64,000 bases of DNA from Cylindrobasidium torrendii FP15055 ss-10 (lineage: Eukaryota > Basidiomycota > Agaricomycetes > Agaricales > Physalacriaceae). The notes under the pieces were generated by a model. That model did not search any database and had not been told where the DNA came from. It was given only the letters and a program-made list of their open reading frames with translations. Where the stretch lies: positions 62,001 to 126,000 of the forward strand of contig KN880457.1 in the NCBI GenBank assembly GCA_000934385.1, read 5' to 3'. Below, piece after piece: positions 22,627 through 33,908 of the stretch (its first letter is position 1; every line of letters begins with the position of its first letter). A program made the position numbers and the translations under genes.

Positions 22627-25600
22627 TTAAGTATACCCGAGCGTCCTCGACAAGTTATACGCCGCCGAAATGAGTGTAACATGCCTTTGCGCTGCATTAG
22701 CAAATGGGTATCTACGGGATGGGCCATCGACTTACGTGAATCCTTGAACAGCATTTCCGAGGCTGCACGGCGTCTTCAGCTGGCATATTTGAAACAAAAA
22801 CGACGAGCATACCCTTCTCCAGCCTCGGATACTTCCTCAGTGCACAACCCAACGTGGTTGAGATATTGCAGGAAGTCCTATGCATATCAGATCAGCCCCC
22901 AGGGTACAAGGCTCAGAACTGCCGTACCTCAAACATCGCGACCGCCCGGGGGAGCATAGACCGGTCGTAGTTTCCAACGCGGGTGAGAGCCTCAACGCAC
23001 CACAGCGTACACAAGCAGAATGTACCTTCCTCACCGCCTACACCATCGCTAGCCTTGTTCACATCGTAGCGGAATACTAGATTCTAGAAATACAGTCAGT
23101 GGGACACATAAATCTACAACCGCCCACTCACGTTAGTTGTGAGGCCTCCGCGTTCAGGCGTCTTCAGGATCTGCCTCAGTGTGCTCACGAAGCGAGGGTC
23201 GGACTAGCATACACGTCAATCAGCGCCATTATTTCGTCCGGCCAGCCCGAAACTGAGCTTACACCTTGCATGAAGAACACGAGCGGCATGATCAGTACCG
23301 CGGAGTCCAGCACATCGGTCTCCTCGTAGCTCTGGCCGAATTGCTTGAGCTGAGGGTTCCAAGCCTTGTGCATGATCTCCTCGTATAGTTCGTCACGGGC
23401 AGCGATCCACTCGTTGCGCTTTGGACACGGTAGAGAACGTTTTTCGGCAATGCGTAAACCTATACGGTGCGTTGAGTAGCGCTCTAGTGGGTTATTGGAT
23501 GCAACCATACCTCGGTCGATGGCAACCCTGGTAAAAAGATGAGTTCAACCCTGAATGAAACAACTGGACGAGCTACTCACCAGAGCATAATCTATAGTCA
23601 AGCTAGTGAGGTCTAATCTCCACCGCGAAACAACTGTATCATACCTTGGAATACTAGAGGCACATAGTCATTAGAATGCGTAACCGACGGATTGAATGGA
23701 CGCAAATACCGTGAAATGCCTCTTCTTATTGCGAACTTCCCTAAACAAGAACGCTCAGGTAAAGGTAACGCCTGCGGGATGAAAAGGGCGCATACCAAAT
23801 AGACCTAGAGGTGGATGAGTCCATTGAGGTAAACAGAGAAGTTCGGAACTCACAAGTCGGGCTCCTTGCTATTCGCTACAGCGACTACATACAGGTTAGC
23901 TGTTGGTCAAGCTGGCGGATACAAATTTGACAAACAATCAACCCTGCCCAATCCATCAGCTCTGTAACATGGGAAGACGACTGAAACCAGCTCACAATTC
24001 ACGCACGAGGACCCTACCCGGAGCAGGTAAATACCTTGTTCCAAATGCGGATGAAGATGATATCTCACCAATCGTCGTATCCGAGGGGTTTGCCGAACTG
24101 CGGGGGAAATCATTGTTAGGAAAGGGTCGTATTTGTATTGTCGCGTGGTGCGAACCTTTTGGCCGAGATAGATGCAGTCCATCCTTCAGCACGTCAGCGT
24201 CTCGCCGGTTGTGGTGAGGCTCGTCTTACAATTCGCCATAGATATCCAACTGCAGGTGGTCGGCTGCCCCGTTGCCAATACGGACAGGCTTCGAGCCCTT
24301 ATGACCGTCGAGGTGCGAAAGCTCAATTTCTTCGAGATCCTTCTCACCTGGAAGTGATTGAATATAATGACTGACGTTAGCCGGAACTAACGCACCATGG
24401 ATAGTAAACATGATCTGAAGGCTACCGTCTGGTTCTTTGTTCCTCAAACGCTCGAAGATGAACTCCATGAATGCTAGAATGCAAATCAATCAATGCCCAA
24501 GTGATAATACCCAAGGTTTATACCATTGGCTTCCGACGTGAAACCAAGTCGAATAAGCGCATACAAAGTGAATGAGGAGTCTCGGATCCAGGTCGCACTT
24601 GAGGGGCGTCAGCATCAGCCTGTGTCGTCTTTTTGTTCGCATACCGATAGTCCCTAAAAACATTAGTCCACTTTCACTCAAACTCGTGTTTGCCCACGCA
24701 CCAGTTTCGTGTTCCTCCAATGTACTCGGGCAGACTGAATGTTGGACTAGCAACGACAGCACCTATCCCAGTTAAGAGATAGGGCGTAACAGATAAATAT
24801 GTAAATTACCAGTTGGTTCATAGATCAAGAGCTTGAGTGCGAGCGCACTACGCTGGACAGCCTCTTTCCAAGAGCCTCGATATGTTGACCGGCCGATCCA
24901 GTCATTCCAATATTTGATGGTCGTCTTAGATGTATCAGTAATAGAACGATAGCACCTTTGACTGTCCTTACCCTCATCATAGCATTGAGTAATTCCTGGT
25001 GTTGGATAATGTTAGTGAGCTCACGGCGAGCAAAAGGGAGCCAGTCACTCACCTTTGTAACAAAAGGATCGTCGACAGGCCTGACTTGCGTAGAACCGTC
25101 GGCTCCCGAGCGTACTTGAGATGGTCCTCGCGCAATGGCTGTTAGGTCTGTGGGCACGTCCCGCAACTCGGATGGAGGGCTCCGGAAGATGAACCAAACG
25201 CATTGGCCTTCAGACAGGGAAAAGTCGGCGCATATAGCTGGACCTTTGTGTCCTTTTCCCTCGAGGTCAAGCAACTTGAGTTCTAGCGTGGGTATGCTGG
25301 CATGATCCTATGCAGTGTCGTGAGTGTCTGTAAGCGCTGCACCAAAAGTGCTGACCATCGTATTTTCAGCGAGGTAACGCAACTCGAGTTTGAGCGCCTC
25401 TGAGTCGAAAACTGCTTTGGTGAGGCCAGTGATACTGGTTGGGTCGTCCACAATTGAAGTGGTATGAGCGTCCCGGGCATAATTAAATGCGGGGGCGCAT
25501 TCCATGCGCAGAGGCACGCTTCCTCGAATAACCTGGTCATCATGGATGAGCCTCATATCACCCATGGGACATTCCTGCGGCTTGCCTCGACGCGGCGGAT

Positions 25601-26180
25601 GAGCCAATGGAACAGTGGCTTTGTCACGGTAGGATCGTGCGCCTCCTTCGGACGTGGGAGGAAATCTGTTCATAATCATAGTTCAGAACGCAGCAAGGCA
25701 ACAACTTTGAAGTGCGCTTTCCTGTGATACTAGCCACACCGGCATCGTTGAGAAACTTTGTCTGAAGAACCTGCGCGAAAGTCAGAGATGGCATGCCTTG
25801 AAGAGTCGGAATTGATGATCTTGTACATTGGAGTTGGGAAGATAGTTCTGCTTGGTGTTGAAGGTAGAAGTGGGGGTTATCGAGAAATGGCCGCCCTTGT
25901 TCTTGTCAAGAATACGAGCGAACACTGAGGGCGAGTCGAAATTGGGGACGCAGTAACTCTCCACTGGGTAATGTGAGTGAATTGAGCGATTACTCGGTGG
26001 CGGACGCGTGCGCTCTCTCACCAGAGCCATCGATGCTGATCAAGGCGGCGGTGTGAAGGTTGCCGATGCTGCAGAATCGATTGTCAGAAACGACACGACA
26101 ACCGAGAGAAACGCAACATGCAGGCCATGGTCGGCGATTGGAATATAGTCTCTGTCGCCTGAGGGTTCGCAGACATTCAT
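22627..26180 (-). CDS. GH15-type glycosidase with trehalase-like N-terminal domain
   Basis: About 12-15 short exons. Starts [20 protein letters not shown]; a GC-AG intron (26069-26121) leads to [15 protein letters not shown] and [18 protein letters not shown], the trehalase-like N-terminal domain. The (alpha/alpha)6 catalytic part has [91 protein letters not shown] and [16 protein letters not shown] with the putative catalytic Glu pair. Two final introns give [20 protein letters not shown], ending NLSRTLGYT. The family (six-hairpin glucoamylase-like, GH15) includes glucan-1,4-alpha-glucosidases and mycobacterial-type trehalases; substrate cannot be told. No signal peptide is seen, so a cytosolic role, perhaps in trehalose or glycogen turnover, is likely. 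Confidence 0.85.
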
Positions 26181-26962
26181 ATCAACAGGTAATATTGGCT
26201 GACAGCGGTGGAAGTGGTGGTAAGAAAGAGACAGGCGCGGAAGCAAGGTAATCTCTCGACGGTGACAAGCGAGCTCATGAGGTCATGCCCAATGTCTATA
26301 AGCGATTCAGCCGGCGGCAGGACGTATGTAAGCACAAAATGTGGCGGCGTTGCGTTTGAATGAATTGGAATATTGGAATAATAACTTGTTATTCTGCATG
26401 ACCGTAGAAGCCAAAGCACTCGACCGTGGGAAACCTTTCAATGATCGATCAATCGTCCTTGTTGAACTTGAACTCTGTCACCATAGCCTGCCGAGCCGTC
26501 TCTACTGTATTCTCCAACACCTGGACTGTCGCTTATTCTTTCCACTGGGCTGAGGGATGCGGCAACCCATCCCCGCCTTCTAGCCTGTTACCCAGCACAC
26601 TGCAGCGTTTCAAACTGGCTTCTTACTATTGCCCCCTCACTGCTACACGATGTCCTCCCATCGATACTGAAGGCTCTAGTACCTTTTGCCTCTGTGCGCA
26701 CAGACGAGCATATTCAGCTCTCCTCATGTCACATGAAGGAATTCTGGGTTGCCCTTGAAAAGTCGAAAGCACTGGTTCGTGGTCTGGACTTTTGTCCGCC
26801 GAAGCTCTCTTCCACCACATGCCTTCCTGCTCTTCGTTGCAGCTCGAATCTTATGTCAGCAATATGAACTACGCTGGGTAGCGGAGGTATGGCTTAAAAA
26901 GCTCTGCGGATCTTGTCATCATCTTCCTAACACCCCCACCACCTCCCTCAAACTTTGAAACG
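26181..26962. promoter_or_regulatory. divergent promoter region, GH15 gene / small secreted protein
   Basis: About 780 bp between divergent starts. No TATA box stands out on the GH15 side; a GGCTTAAAAAG stretch near 26890 is AT-rich before the secreted-protein gene. ORFs in the interval show no family signal. Confidence 0.4.
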
Positions 26963-27560
26963 ATGGTTTCTTTCCGCACCCTCCTCACAGCTGCGTCTGC
27001 GCTTATCTTGTCGACCGCTGTAGTCGCACAGACCTCTCAGGGATCCATCACCCAGCCAGAGAGCAACACCATCATCGCGCCCGGAGAGTCGTTCCCATTC
27101 GCATACGACAGCGTCGCCGACTACTCCATCTCGAGCTATAACTTTTCCGTTTTTCTTTTCTCAAAACCCCCAAAGTCGTTCGACGAATCCGGCGACTTTG
27201 CGCATGGCCACTACTTTGGCCGCTTCCAGGTTGCCAACTATCCAGGTATGCGTCGGCGTCGTCTCTTGCCTTCCTGCTTTGTTAAACATTGCATGCAGCC
27301 GTTCCATACCCCTCGAACCCTGCCCCCTCCGAGTTGGTGATGCCAGACTTCTCACAAAAGCATGGCGGATTCGGCATGGGTGCTTCTGGTGCAAACGCCA
27401 CGATGTATCTCACAGTTATCGAAGAGTATGCCGACGGCGCCGTAAGTCTTCTATCTTCGCGATTGCTTCCCCCATCTCATCTGACTGTTTGCAGGGTGTG
27501 ATGGGATTTAGGATGAGTCTCGCATCCACTCCTGTTATCTACAACGGCACCAGTGCTTGA
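26963..27560 (+). CDS. small secreted protein of unknown function
   Basis: Three exons. A signal peptide, MVSFRTLLTAASALILSTAV with VAQ at the cleavage site, precedes TSQGSITQPESNTIIAPGES, FPFAYDSVADYSISSYNFSV, FFGRF-like GHYFGRFQVANYP, then after an intron AVPYPSNPAPSELVMPDFS and MYLTVIEEYADG, and finally GVMGFRMSLASTPVIYNGTS. Introns have GTATGC and GTAAGT donors of about 55-60 nt. The mature domain of about 130 residues looks beta-rich with N-glycosylation sites (NFS, NAT, NGT). Similar secreted proteins are common in Agaricomycetes; none that I recall has an assigned function. It could be a cell-wall or effector-like protein, but nothing in the sequence proves that. Confidence 0.85.
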
Positions 27561-28294
27561 GAACGACGACTTTGTAGACTTTCGACTATGATAGACTAAT
27601 ACTGTACTTTTTCTCGGACATGGACTTGGTCGTATATTTGTTGTATATGTGAACATTCAAGCGCGGAGGCATGCAAATTGCACCTTCCGACGCTGCTTAG
27701 TATCTACTGTATGGACTTCATATTACTCTGGACAATTGTAGTTTCGTTTTGTTGTTTTTTGTCATTTAAAATTGGCAGTCTACACACCGAGCCCATGCGA
27801 TGCATCCAGCCTCTTGGTGAAGCTTTCAAACAAGAGGCTCCTCTGCGCAAGGCACCCGTAGTGGGATCGAGCACTTCTCTGAAAAGCCAGGGCGCAGACG
27901 ATCCATATACTATAAGAGGCATAGCTGAGATTGGCATGCCCATTGTTTGCGTGCGTGCACGTGATGCAGATCGCGAAGGCATTACATAATTCTCTAGTGA
28001 ACCTGTTGGTGCCTGGTCTCCTGCAACCGCGTATCTTCCAAATCTTCAACTTTCCTTACGATTCCGGAGCTTGAGTGGCAATACCAGAGCTCAGCGAGGC
28101 TCAGCGGTGATATTGAAATTGTCGGTTCGATTAATGTGGCCGGGCATGAGAACGGTCGATGCCAGCTCATTCCCCACACTCCAACCAGTACCCGTCTCAC
28201 CGAAAAGGACGCACCCAAGTGCCCAGCCATCAGTTAACGGCACTGAAAACCTGTGCACAGCCGTGTTGCAACCCATCTTAGAACACCACGTACG
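27561..28294. other. intergenic DNA
   Basis: 3' region of the secreted-protein gene and the area upstream of the PAH-like fragment. No gene or repeat supported. Confidence 0.45.
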
Positions 28295-28650
28295 ATGCCA
28301 CCTGCGGACAACGGCAGGATTTTGGGCGTGACAGATGCGCTCAGGTATCTTGACGCAGTGAAAGCTGAATACCAAGCCCAGCCACATGTTTACAACGCAT
28401 TTCTCGATATTATGAAGGACTTCAGGCTGATGATTCTGTCCTGGCTGAATGTGTGCGCCATTTGCCAGTACTAATGGATCGTTGTGGGTGCTAATTTTCA
28501 CAAAGGACCGACAACCCAGGTGTGATGGAGCAAGTATTGATACTTTTCAGGGGGAAAAGGCAAGTTCGACACATTCCTACCGGCGGGATATCGAATGGCC
28601 ATCCCCGCGCCAGCCAGTCCGTCCGTCCATCACTAAATGGCCGCCTGCTC
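28295..28650 (+). pseudogene. Sin3-type PAH domain fragment, apparently broken
   Basis: The ATG opens [20 protein letters not shown] and [20 protein letters not shown], ending KDF, a good match to the first helices of a Sin3 paired amphipathic helix. The natural continuation appears after 28504 as RTDNPGVMEQVLILFRG and then, in another frame, GKFDTFLPAGYRMAIP. Between the halves there is an in-frame stop and no consensus GT donor (a GC donor at best), and about seven residues equal to HPxLIxG are missing where the frame changes. Complete Sin3 proteins have three to four PAH repeats and exceed 1000 residues, so this is a detached single repeat. It may be a decayed copy or a rapidly evolving one-PAH gene with unusual splicing. 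Confidence 0.6.
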
Positions 28651-29158
28651 TCCAACGTTCGACAGCCTCATGGTCATTGGTGTAAGCGATAAATATCCCT
28701 GTTATGGGGGTCGTTGCTTATTTGTGCTTGGGAAGACTTCCGATGATCCTGATGAGGTTCTCAGGATGCAAGGACGAGAAGCTGAATTGAGGCGCCGATT
28801 TGACTGTCATTGTTTGTAATAGGCCACACAATAATTATGGCTCTGAGGCCTGAGGTTTTGATTCGTCATGACAGCGACCGCCGACAGTACTCTTTGCATC
28901 ACCAAGAATTCCAGAACTTGCCATGATTTATTATAATGTGGTACCACATTCCCGACTGGCGGAAATGTCCTAGACACCCGCCTGAGCCGCCCCAAGGAGC
29001 CTCGAGCACTGCAGTACAAGGAGTTCTCGAACAAAGCCAAATGCGTCTACTAGAAATCCAGAATGGCTCTCGGCATGATCGGTCCCGCCTATTTCAGGAC
29101 GCGCGCGAATTCGTGTCTTACCATCACCACCCAACTCACCATTTTCACTGCCAATACG
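28651..29158. other. intergenic DNA
   Basis: Upstream of the coproporphyrinogen oxidase start. Nothing recognised. Confidence 0.4.
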
Positions 29159-30255
29159 ATGAGCGCCAATTCCAAGGTAGTCATTTTAGCATTGGCATAC
29201 GCGATCTGTTGTTGATTCGTCCATGCTAGCCAATGCGTGAGCGCATGGAGGCGTTCATTCTGGAACTGCAGGAGGAAATTATCACCGCACTTGAGAACGT
29301 CGACCCCAACGCGCCCAAATTCCTGCGTGACCGATACGAACGCGAGAACAACACTGGATATGGTATCTCGGGCGTGTTTAGCGTACCGGTTGGCGAAGAC
29401 GGGCTGGCACCAGCCATAGACACTGTTCTCGAGAAGGGCGGCGTCAACATTAGCGTTGTGAACGGACACCTCAGTCAGGCTGCCGTCCAGCAAATGCGCG
29501 CAGAACACGCGTCTCTTCCGCCACCACCAGAGGGCGGACTTCCTTTCTTTGCGGCTGGGCTCAGTCTCGTCATCCATCCTCGCAACCCACATGCACCGAC
29601 AAGCCACGCCAACTGGCGCTATTTCGAAGTCATGGAGCCAGGCGACTCGGAGAACCCGAAGACACTGGCCTGGTGGTTCGGTGGAGGGTCTGATCTCACA
29701 CCATTCTATCTGTACGAGGAGGACGCCGTGCATTTCCACAAAACGATGAAGGATGCCTCAGACCCGTTCGGCACTCAGGTGTACCCTGCGTTCAAGAAAT
29801 GGTGCGACGAGTACTTCTACATCACCCACCGCAAGGAGACGCGCGGTATCGGCGGCTTGTTCTGGGACGACTTCACCGACGCCCCACATAAGTCACTGTC
29901 GGAGAGCGAGAAACGTCCGCGGAGCATCGAAGAGATCTTCGCATATGTGCAGGCCCTCGGGAGGACGTTTGTGCCCGCGTACGTGCCCATCCTCGCGAAA
30001 CGCTGCAAGCAGCCCTCGACACCGCGCGAGCGCCGCTGGCAACTCATTCGTCGTGGTCGATACGCCGAATTCAACCTGATGATTGACCGTGGTACCAAGT
30101 TTGGGTTGATGGCGCCCCATGCACGCATCGAGAGTATCCTAATGAGCTTGCCAGAGACAGCGCGCTGGGAGTACATGTCGGACATGGGGACAGATCCAGA
30201 ATCTCCAGAAGGCAAGCTTATGGCTGTCGTAAAAGTCCCACGGGAGTGGGTGTAG
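29159..30255 (+). CDS. HEM13: coproporphyrinogen III oxidase (heme biosynthesis)
   Basis: Oxygen-dependent oxidative decarboxylation of coproporphyrinogen III to protoporphyrinogen IX. Exon 1 is six codons (MSANSK, 29159-29176); a 53-nt intron leads to PMRERMEAFILELQEEI. The conserved core follows in one exon: YERENNTGYGISGVFSVP, GVNISVVNGHLS, PFFAAGLSLVIHPRNPHAPT, HANWRYFEVMEPGD, AWWFGGGSDLTPFYLYEEDA, FHKTMKDASDPFG, KKWCDEYFYITHRKETRG, GGLFWDDFTD, RRGRYAEFNLMIDRGTKFGL and SILMSLPETARWEYM, with KVPREWV at the end. Length about 345 residues matches cytosolic fungal Hem13. The start by splicing is preferred to the downstream ATG at 29233 because the family has a PMR start of the first helix. 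Confidence 0.95.
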
Positions 30256-30350
30256 ACTACATATATTCATTTTCTGCGAGGGTACTATCTAAAATGTAAT
30301 TCTAGAATTTATGGCTATAATACAGAGTTGACTTCAATTTCTTTTTCTTG

Positions 30351-31399
30351 CTATGACCCAATAAGCATGTCCACTACATCCGTGTACCTCTGCCTTGTTC
30401 CCTTCACGATATCTTCGTCAATCGTCCATCCCTCGCCGTCCTTCAGGCCACCTTCCAGGCCCTTCTTGAAACCTGACCTTACGAGCCAGTCCCTCAGGTA
30501 CTGTTTGTCGAAGCTGGGCTGCGAGACGCCGACAGTGTATCCCTCGAGTGGCCAGTATCGCGACGAGTCCGGCGTGAGAAGTTCATCAACAAGGATCAGC
30601 TCCTCCCCAATCAATCCAAATTCGAACTTGGTGTCGGCGAGAATGATGCCCTTCGAGAGCGCATATTCTGCTGCCTCGCTATACAGGCGGAGTGCCGCAG
30701 TTGTAATCTTCTTGTATAAATGCTCGCCGACGAGCTTTGCGGCTGTAGGACCCAGTCAAGGCAAGGCGAAGCCGCGAAAGAGGTCAGCGCACCTTTCTCG
30801 GGCGAAATATTCTCATCATGGGAACCCTGGTCAGCCTTGGTCGACGGCGTGAAGATGGGTTCGGGGAACTTTTGGGATTCTTGCATCCCCTCAGGAAGCG
30901 GAATACCATGTACCGTGCCAGACGCCTTGTACTCAGACCATGCAGAGCCTGTGAATGCGTGAGCACGAATAGCCACGGGAAATGATAACGCACCGGTCAA
31001 ATACCCCCTTACAATTGCCTCCAACGGTACTACATTCGCCTTCTTCACCAACATCGTCCTCCCCTCCAGCTGCTCCCTGTATTGCCTAACTTCTTCAGGC
31101 ATCTCGTCGATGTTCGCAGTCACGAAATGGTTCGGTATTATGTGTTTCAGCTTCTCGAACCAGAACAGAGAAACCTTCGTCAAGAGTTGTCCCTTTTCCG
31201 GGATACCCTATAGATGTTCAGCTTTTGGCGGCCGGCTCTGCGACTCACTCACATTATTCAAAATAACATCGTACGCTGAAATGCGGTCGCTCGCGACAAA
31301 CAGCAAATGGTCGGATCCAGCTTCGTAGATATCGCGAACCTTGCCTTTCGAAAGCAATGTCAGGTGAGGCAGATTTGTTTGCGTCAAAGCTGAAGACAT
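30351..31399 (-). CDS. ADE1: SAICAR synthetase (purine biosynthesis)
   Basis: ATP-dependent joining of aspartate to CAIR in de novo purine synthesis. Starts MSSALTQTNLPHLTLLSKGK, then VRDIYEAG, LLFVASDRISAYDVILNN, KGQLLTKVSLFWFEKL, VTANIDEMPEEVRQYREQL, GRTMLVKKANVVPLEAIVRG, GSAWSEYKASGTVHGIPLP, FTPSTKADQGSHDENIS, ILADTKFEFGL, LILVDELLTPDSSRYWP and ends YTDVVDMLIGS. The glycine-rich KGKVRDIY, EAIVRG and TPDSSR elements are the substrate-binding signatures. Four or so exons; length about 305 residues fits monofunctional fungal Ade1. Its promoter, 31400-31571, carries a 14-bp palindrome and a GAGTCA (TGACTC) element. Confidence 0.95.
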
Positions 31400-31519
31400 G
31401 ATGGATGTAGAACGGGTCGATGCAAGAGATAGGAACGATCGAGTCAAGATATTACCTCACATCGGGCACAGCCACATAGCGGATCACAGCTCCGACTATT
31501 GGCACCGGCAGTGACAGCA

Positions 31520-31541
31520 GAGACTCGAGTCTCGAGAGTCA
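31520..31541. promoter_or_regulatory. palindrome plus TGACTC element upstream of ADE1
   Basis: GAGACTCGAGTCTC at 31520-31533 is a perfect 14-bp palindrome; GAGTCA (TGACTC on the ADE1 strand) at 31536-31541 equals the Gcn4/Bas1 core known from yeast ADE and amino-acid genes. It lies 121-142 bp before the ADE1 ATG. A regulatory role is inferred. Confidence 0.4.
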
Positions 31542-31571
31542 AGCCACTGAAATGAATATAATATAAGGTGT

Positions 31572-33154
31572 CTACGCGAAATACATGAGCTCGTTCTTCT
31601 TCTTACTTTGCACTTTACCAGGGAAGTCAGCATCGACATAGTTATCTGGATACGGCGAACGCACCTTCAGCAATACCCGACAAGAAGTGCTCGTGGTTCA
31701 ATTTGGTTGCACCCTCGCGCAGCGCAATCATACCCGCTTCTACACACGTTGCCTTCAATTGCGCAGCGTTGAACTCGTCCGTACTCCTCGCCAACTCTTC
31801 GTAGTTCACGTCCGCACCAACCGTCATCTTTCTCGAGTGAATCTCCAGAATCCTTGCGCGCGCACTCTCATTCGGGAGCGGGAACTCGATCTTGCGGTCC
31901 AAACGACCTGACCGGAGGAGGGCGGGGTCTAGAATATCGATACGATTCGTGGCAGCGATGACCTATACGCGTAAGCATACGCACGCAGAGGGTCAAGGTG
32001 GCATGTACATACCTTGATTCGTTCGTCGCTGCTGAAACCATCCAACTGGTTGAGCAGCTCCAACATCGTCCGTTGTACTTCACGGTCACCACTCTTGTCC
32101 GAATCGAAACGCTTAGTGCCAATGGCGTCAAGCTCATCAATGAAGATGATGGCGGGTGCCTTCTCCTTGGCAAGAGCAAATGCATCCCGGACGAGCTTCG
32201 CACCGTCACCGATGAACATTTGTACGAGGGATGGGCCAGCGAGTTTGAGATAGCATGCATTGGTTTGAGCAGCACAGGCGCGAGCAAGAAGAGTCTTTCC
32301 AGTACCGGGAGGGCCGTACATCAAGCAACCCTTTGGTGGCTTGATACCAAGCGTCTTGAAGCGGTCGGCGTGTTCCATGGGAAGAACAATAGCCTCGACC
32401 AACTCTTCAATCTGCTTTTCCAGGCCACCAATGTCGGTGTAGGTTTCGGTGGGGCGCTCGTCAACTTCCATAGCCTTGACACGCGAGTCGAATTCGGCAG
32501 GGAGTTTGTCAAGGACGAGGTACGAATCCTTGTTGACACCGACAAGGTCCCCAGGCTTAAGCTCATCTGGGGGGACGAGGCCAATCATTGGGAGGAATAC
32601 AGTTTGACGCGTCGAAGTTTTCACCACTGCGCATTGGCCTTTGCGCATTGAGTCCAAATCCTGGTTGGCACCGTCCTCCTCGCCTTCAGGATCGACATCA
32701 AGGATCTGGACAGCGGTCAGCCAGCCGTCTTATAGATCCAAGTCATGCATGACACACACCTCGACAATATTGCCCACAAGATACGGCAAAACCTTGTTCT
32801 GCTTAATCTTCTCCCCATTATCCCTGATCTTCTCCTTCATTACTGTCTGCTCATGCTGTAACCGCAGTGTTTCTGAGCGCATAACCTACTGTTCAGTTAG
32901 ATTGACTTTCTTTGTTGCTACTGGCAGCGTACTTTGATATCATTGTCAATGAGTCTTATCCGTGTCAATATCTCGTCTGTGCTGAGCTCCATGATATCGG
33001 CTGGAATGTCATCCCAAGTCTCCTCCGCGGGCTTGTCAGGTGTGGTGTCCATGGACGCATCATCGCCAGCAGGAGATGCAGATGGCGTGGAAGACTCTGG
33101 CTGTTTCTCCGGGTTCCCGCTGGGGGGATTATTGGGCGGAGGCGCGGAAGACAT
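31572..33154 (-). CDS. RPT5: 26S proteasome regulatory ATPase Rpt5
   Basis: One of six AAA+ ATPases at the base of the 19S particle; unfolds and translocates substrates into the 20S core. N-terminus [15 protein letters not shown], coiled coil ([40 protein letters not shown]), OB domain ([20 protein letters not shown]), then [20 protein letters not shown], Walker A GPPGTGKT, Walker [28 protein letters not shown], sensor/arginine-finger region [20 protein letters not shown] and a C-terminal helical bundle. The last intron has a GTGCGT donor and leads to [13 protein letters not shown]. The Hb-Y-X tail used by Rpt5 to open the 20S gate is therefore M-Y-F-A, with Phe at the usual Tyr position. About 445 residues, five or six exons. 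Confidence 0.96.
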
Positions 33155-33268
33155 GGTGGCGGCAAACAACGAATACAAGCTGAGATGACGAACAGACGCG
33201 TAGTGACGCGTACAGAATCAGGGTCCTGCCAATCAGAGCCAAATATCATTTCTCTTATTCCTTCCGTG
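33155..33268. promoter_or_regulatory. 114-bp bidirectional promoter, RPT5 / EAF6, with GACGCGTA repeat
   Basis: GACGCGTA occurs at 33195-33202 and again at 33205-33212, each containing ACGCGT, the MBF (MCB) core known from fungi. GGTGGC and GGCAAA lie side by side next to the RPT5 start and together resemble a split proteasome-associated PACE element (GGTGGCAAA). Function is inferred only. Confidence 0.45.
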
Positions 33269-33908
33269 ATGGCGACGGACGCGCCTCCAGCGAGCGACGA
33301 CAAGACACGCTATGAAGTCCTCAAGAAGGAGCTCAAGACAGCGCTATCTCAGAAGCGGAAGATGGACCAGCAGCTAGTGCGCCATCCACTAGTTTGACTG
33401 CAGCCCCAACTGACCTCCATTCAGGCTCAGGTAGAGAGTGAAATATATAAGCTCGAAGGCGCATATCTGCAGGACACAATGAATAGCAGTGGCGGAAACA
33501 TTGTCTCTGGCTTCGACAACTTCTTCAAGAACCAGTCCAATCAGCGCCGAAAAACCGAGGTCAACGACGCTGACAGAGTGTTCTCCAACAGCAGCGTGAC
33601 TATTCAGAGAGTGCGTCCCGACGCGTCCCTAAGCACCCGTGCTGATTGGTGCTCAGTCATTGGAAATTAACGGCGATGTAGATGACGACGAGCATGTCCG
33701 GGGATCAGGTCCAACCACCGTTACCCTCAGGCCATCAACTTCGCACGAAAACAAGTTGATACGCGACCGCGAGTACGCAAGACGGAAGAGGGCCCATCAA
33801 CGTGCGGCTACGGCCGAACTGACGACGGACAGTGAATCAGTGGTATCTGCGCCCACACCAGCACCTGTTGGCCGACCCCGCAAGCGTGCACGAGTGGAAA
33901 ACGACTAA
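33269..33908 (+). CDS. EAF6: NuA4/SAS histone acetyltransferase subunit Eaf6
   Basis: Three exons with GTGCGC and GTGCGT donors. The Eaf6 coiled coil is clear: DKTRYEVLKKELKTALSQKR, KMDQQL, then after intron 1 AQVESEIYKLEGAYLQDT and the family signature GNIVSGFDNFFKN. Exon 2 ends VTIQR and exon 3 begins SLEINGD, followed by a basic tail with RDREYARRKRAHQRA and PVGRPRKRARVEND, a likely nuclear localisation signal. Eaf6 is a small structural subunit of the NuA4 and MOZ-type acetyltransferase complexes in the nucleus. About 175 residues, usual for the family. It shares a 114-bp promoter with RPT5. Confidence 0.9.

Noticed and set aside
31998..32651. 217-codon plus-strand ORF
   Set aside because: Exact antisense of RPT5 exons with Walker motifs.
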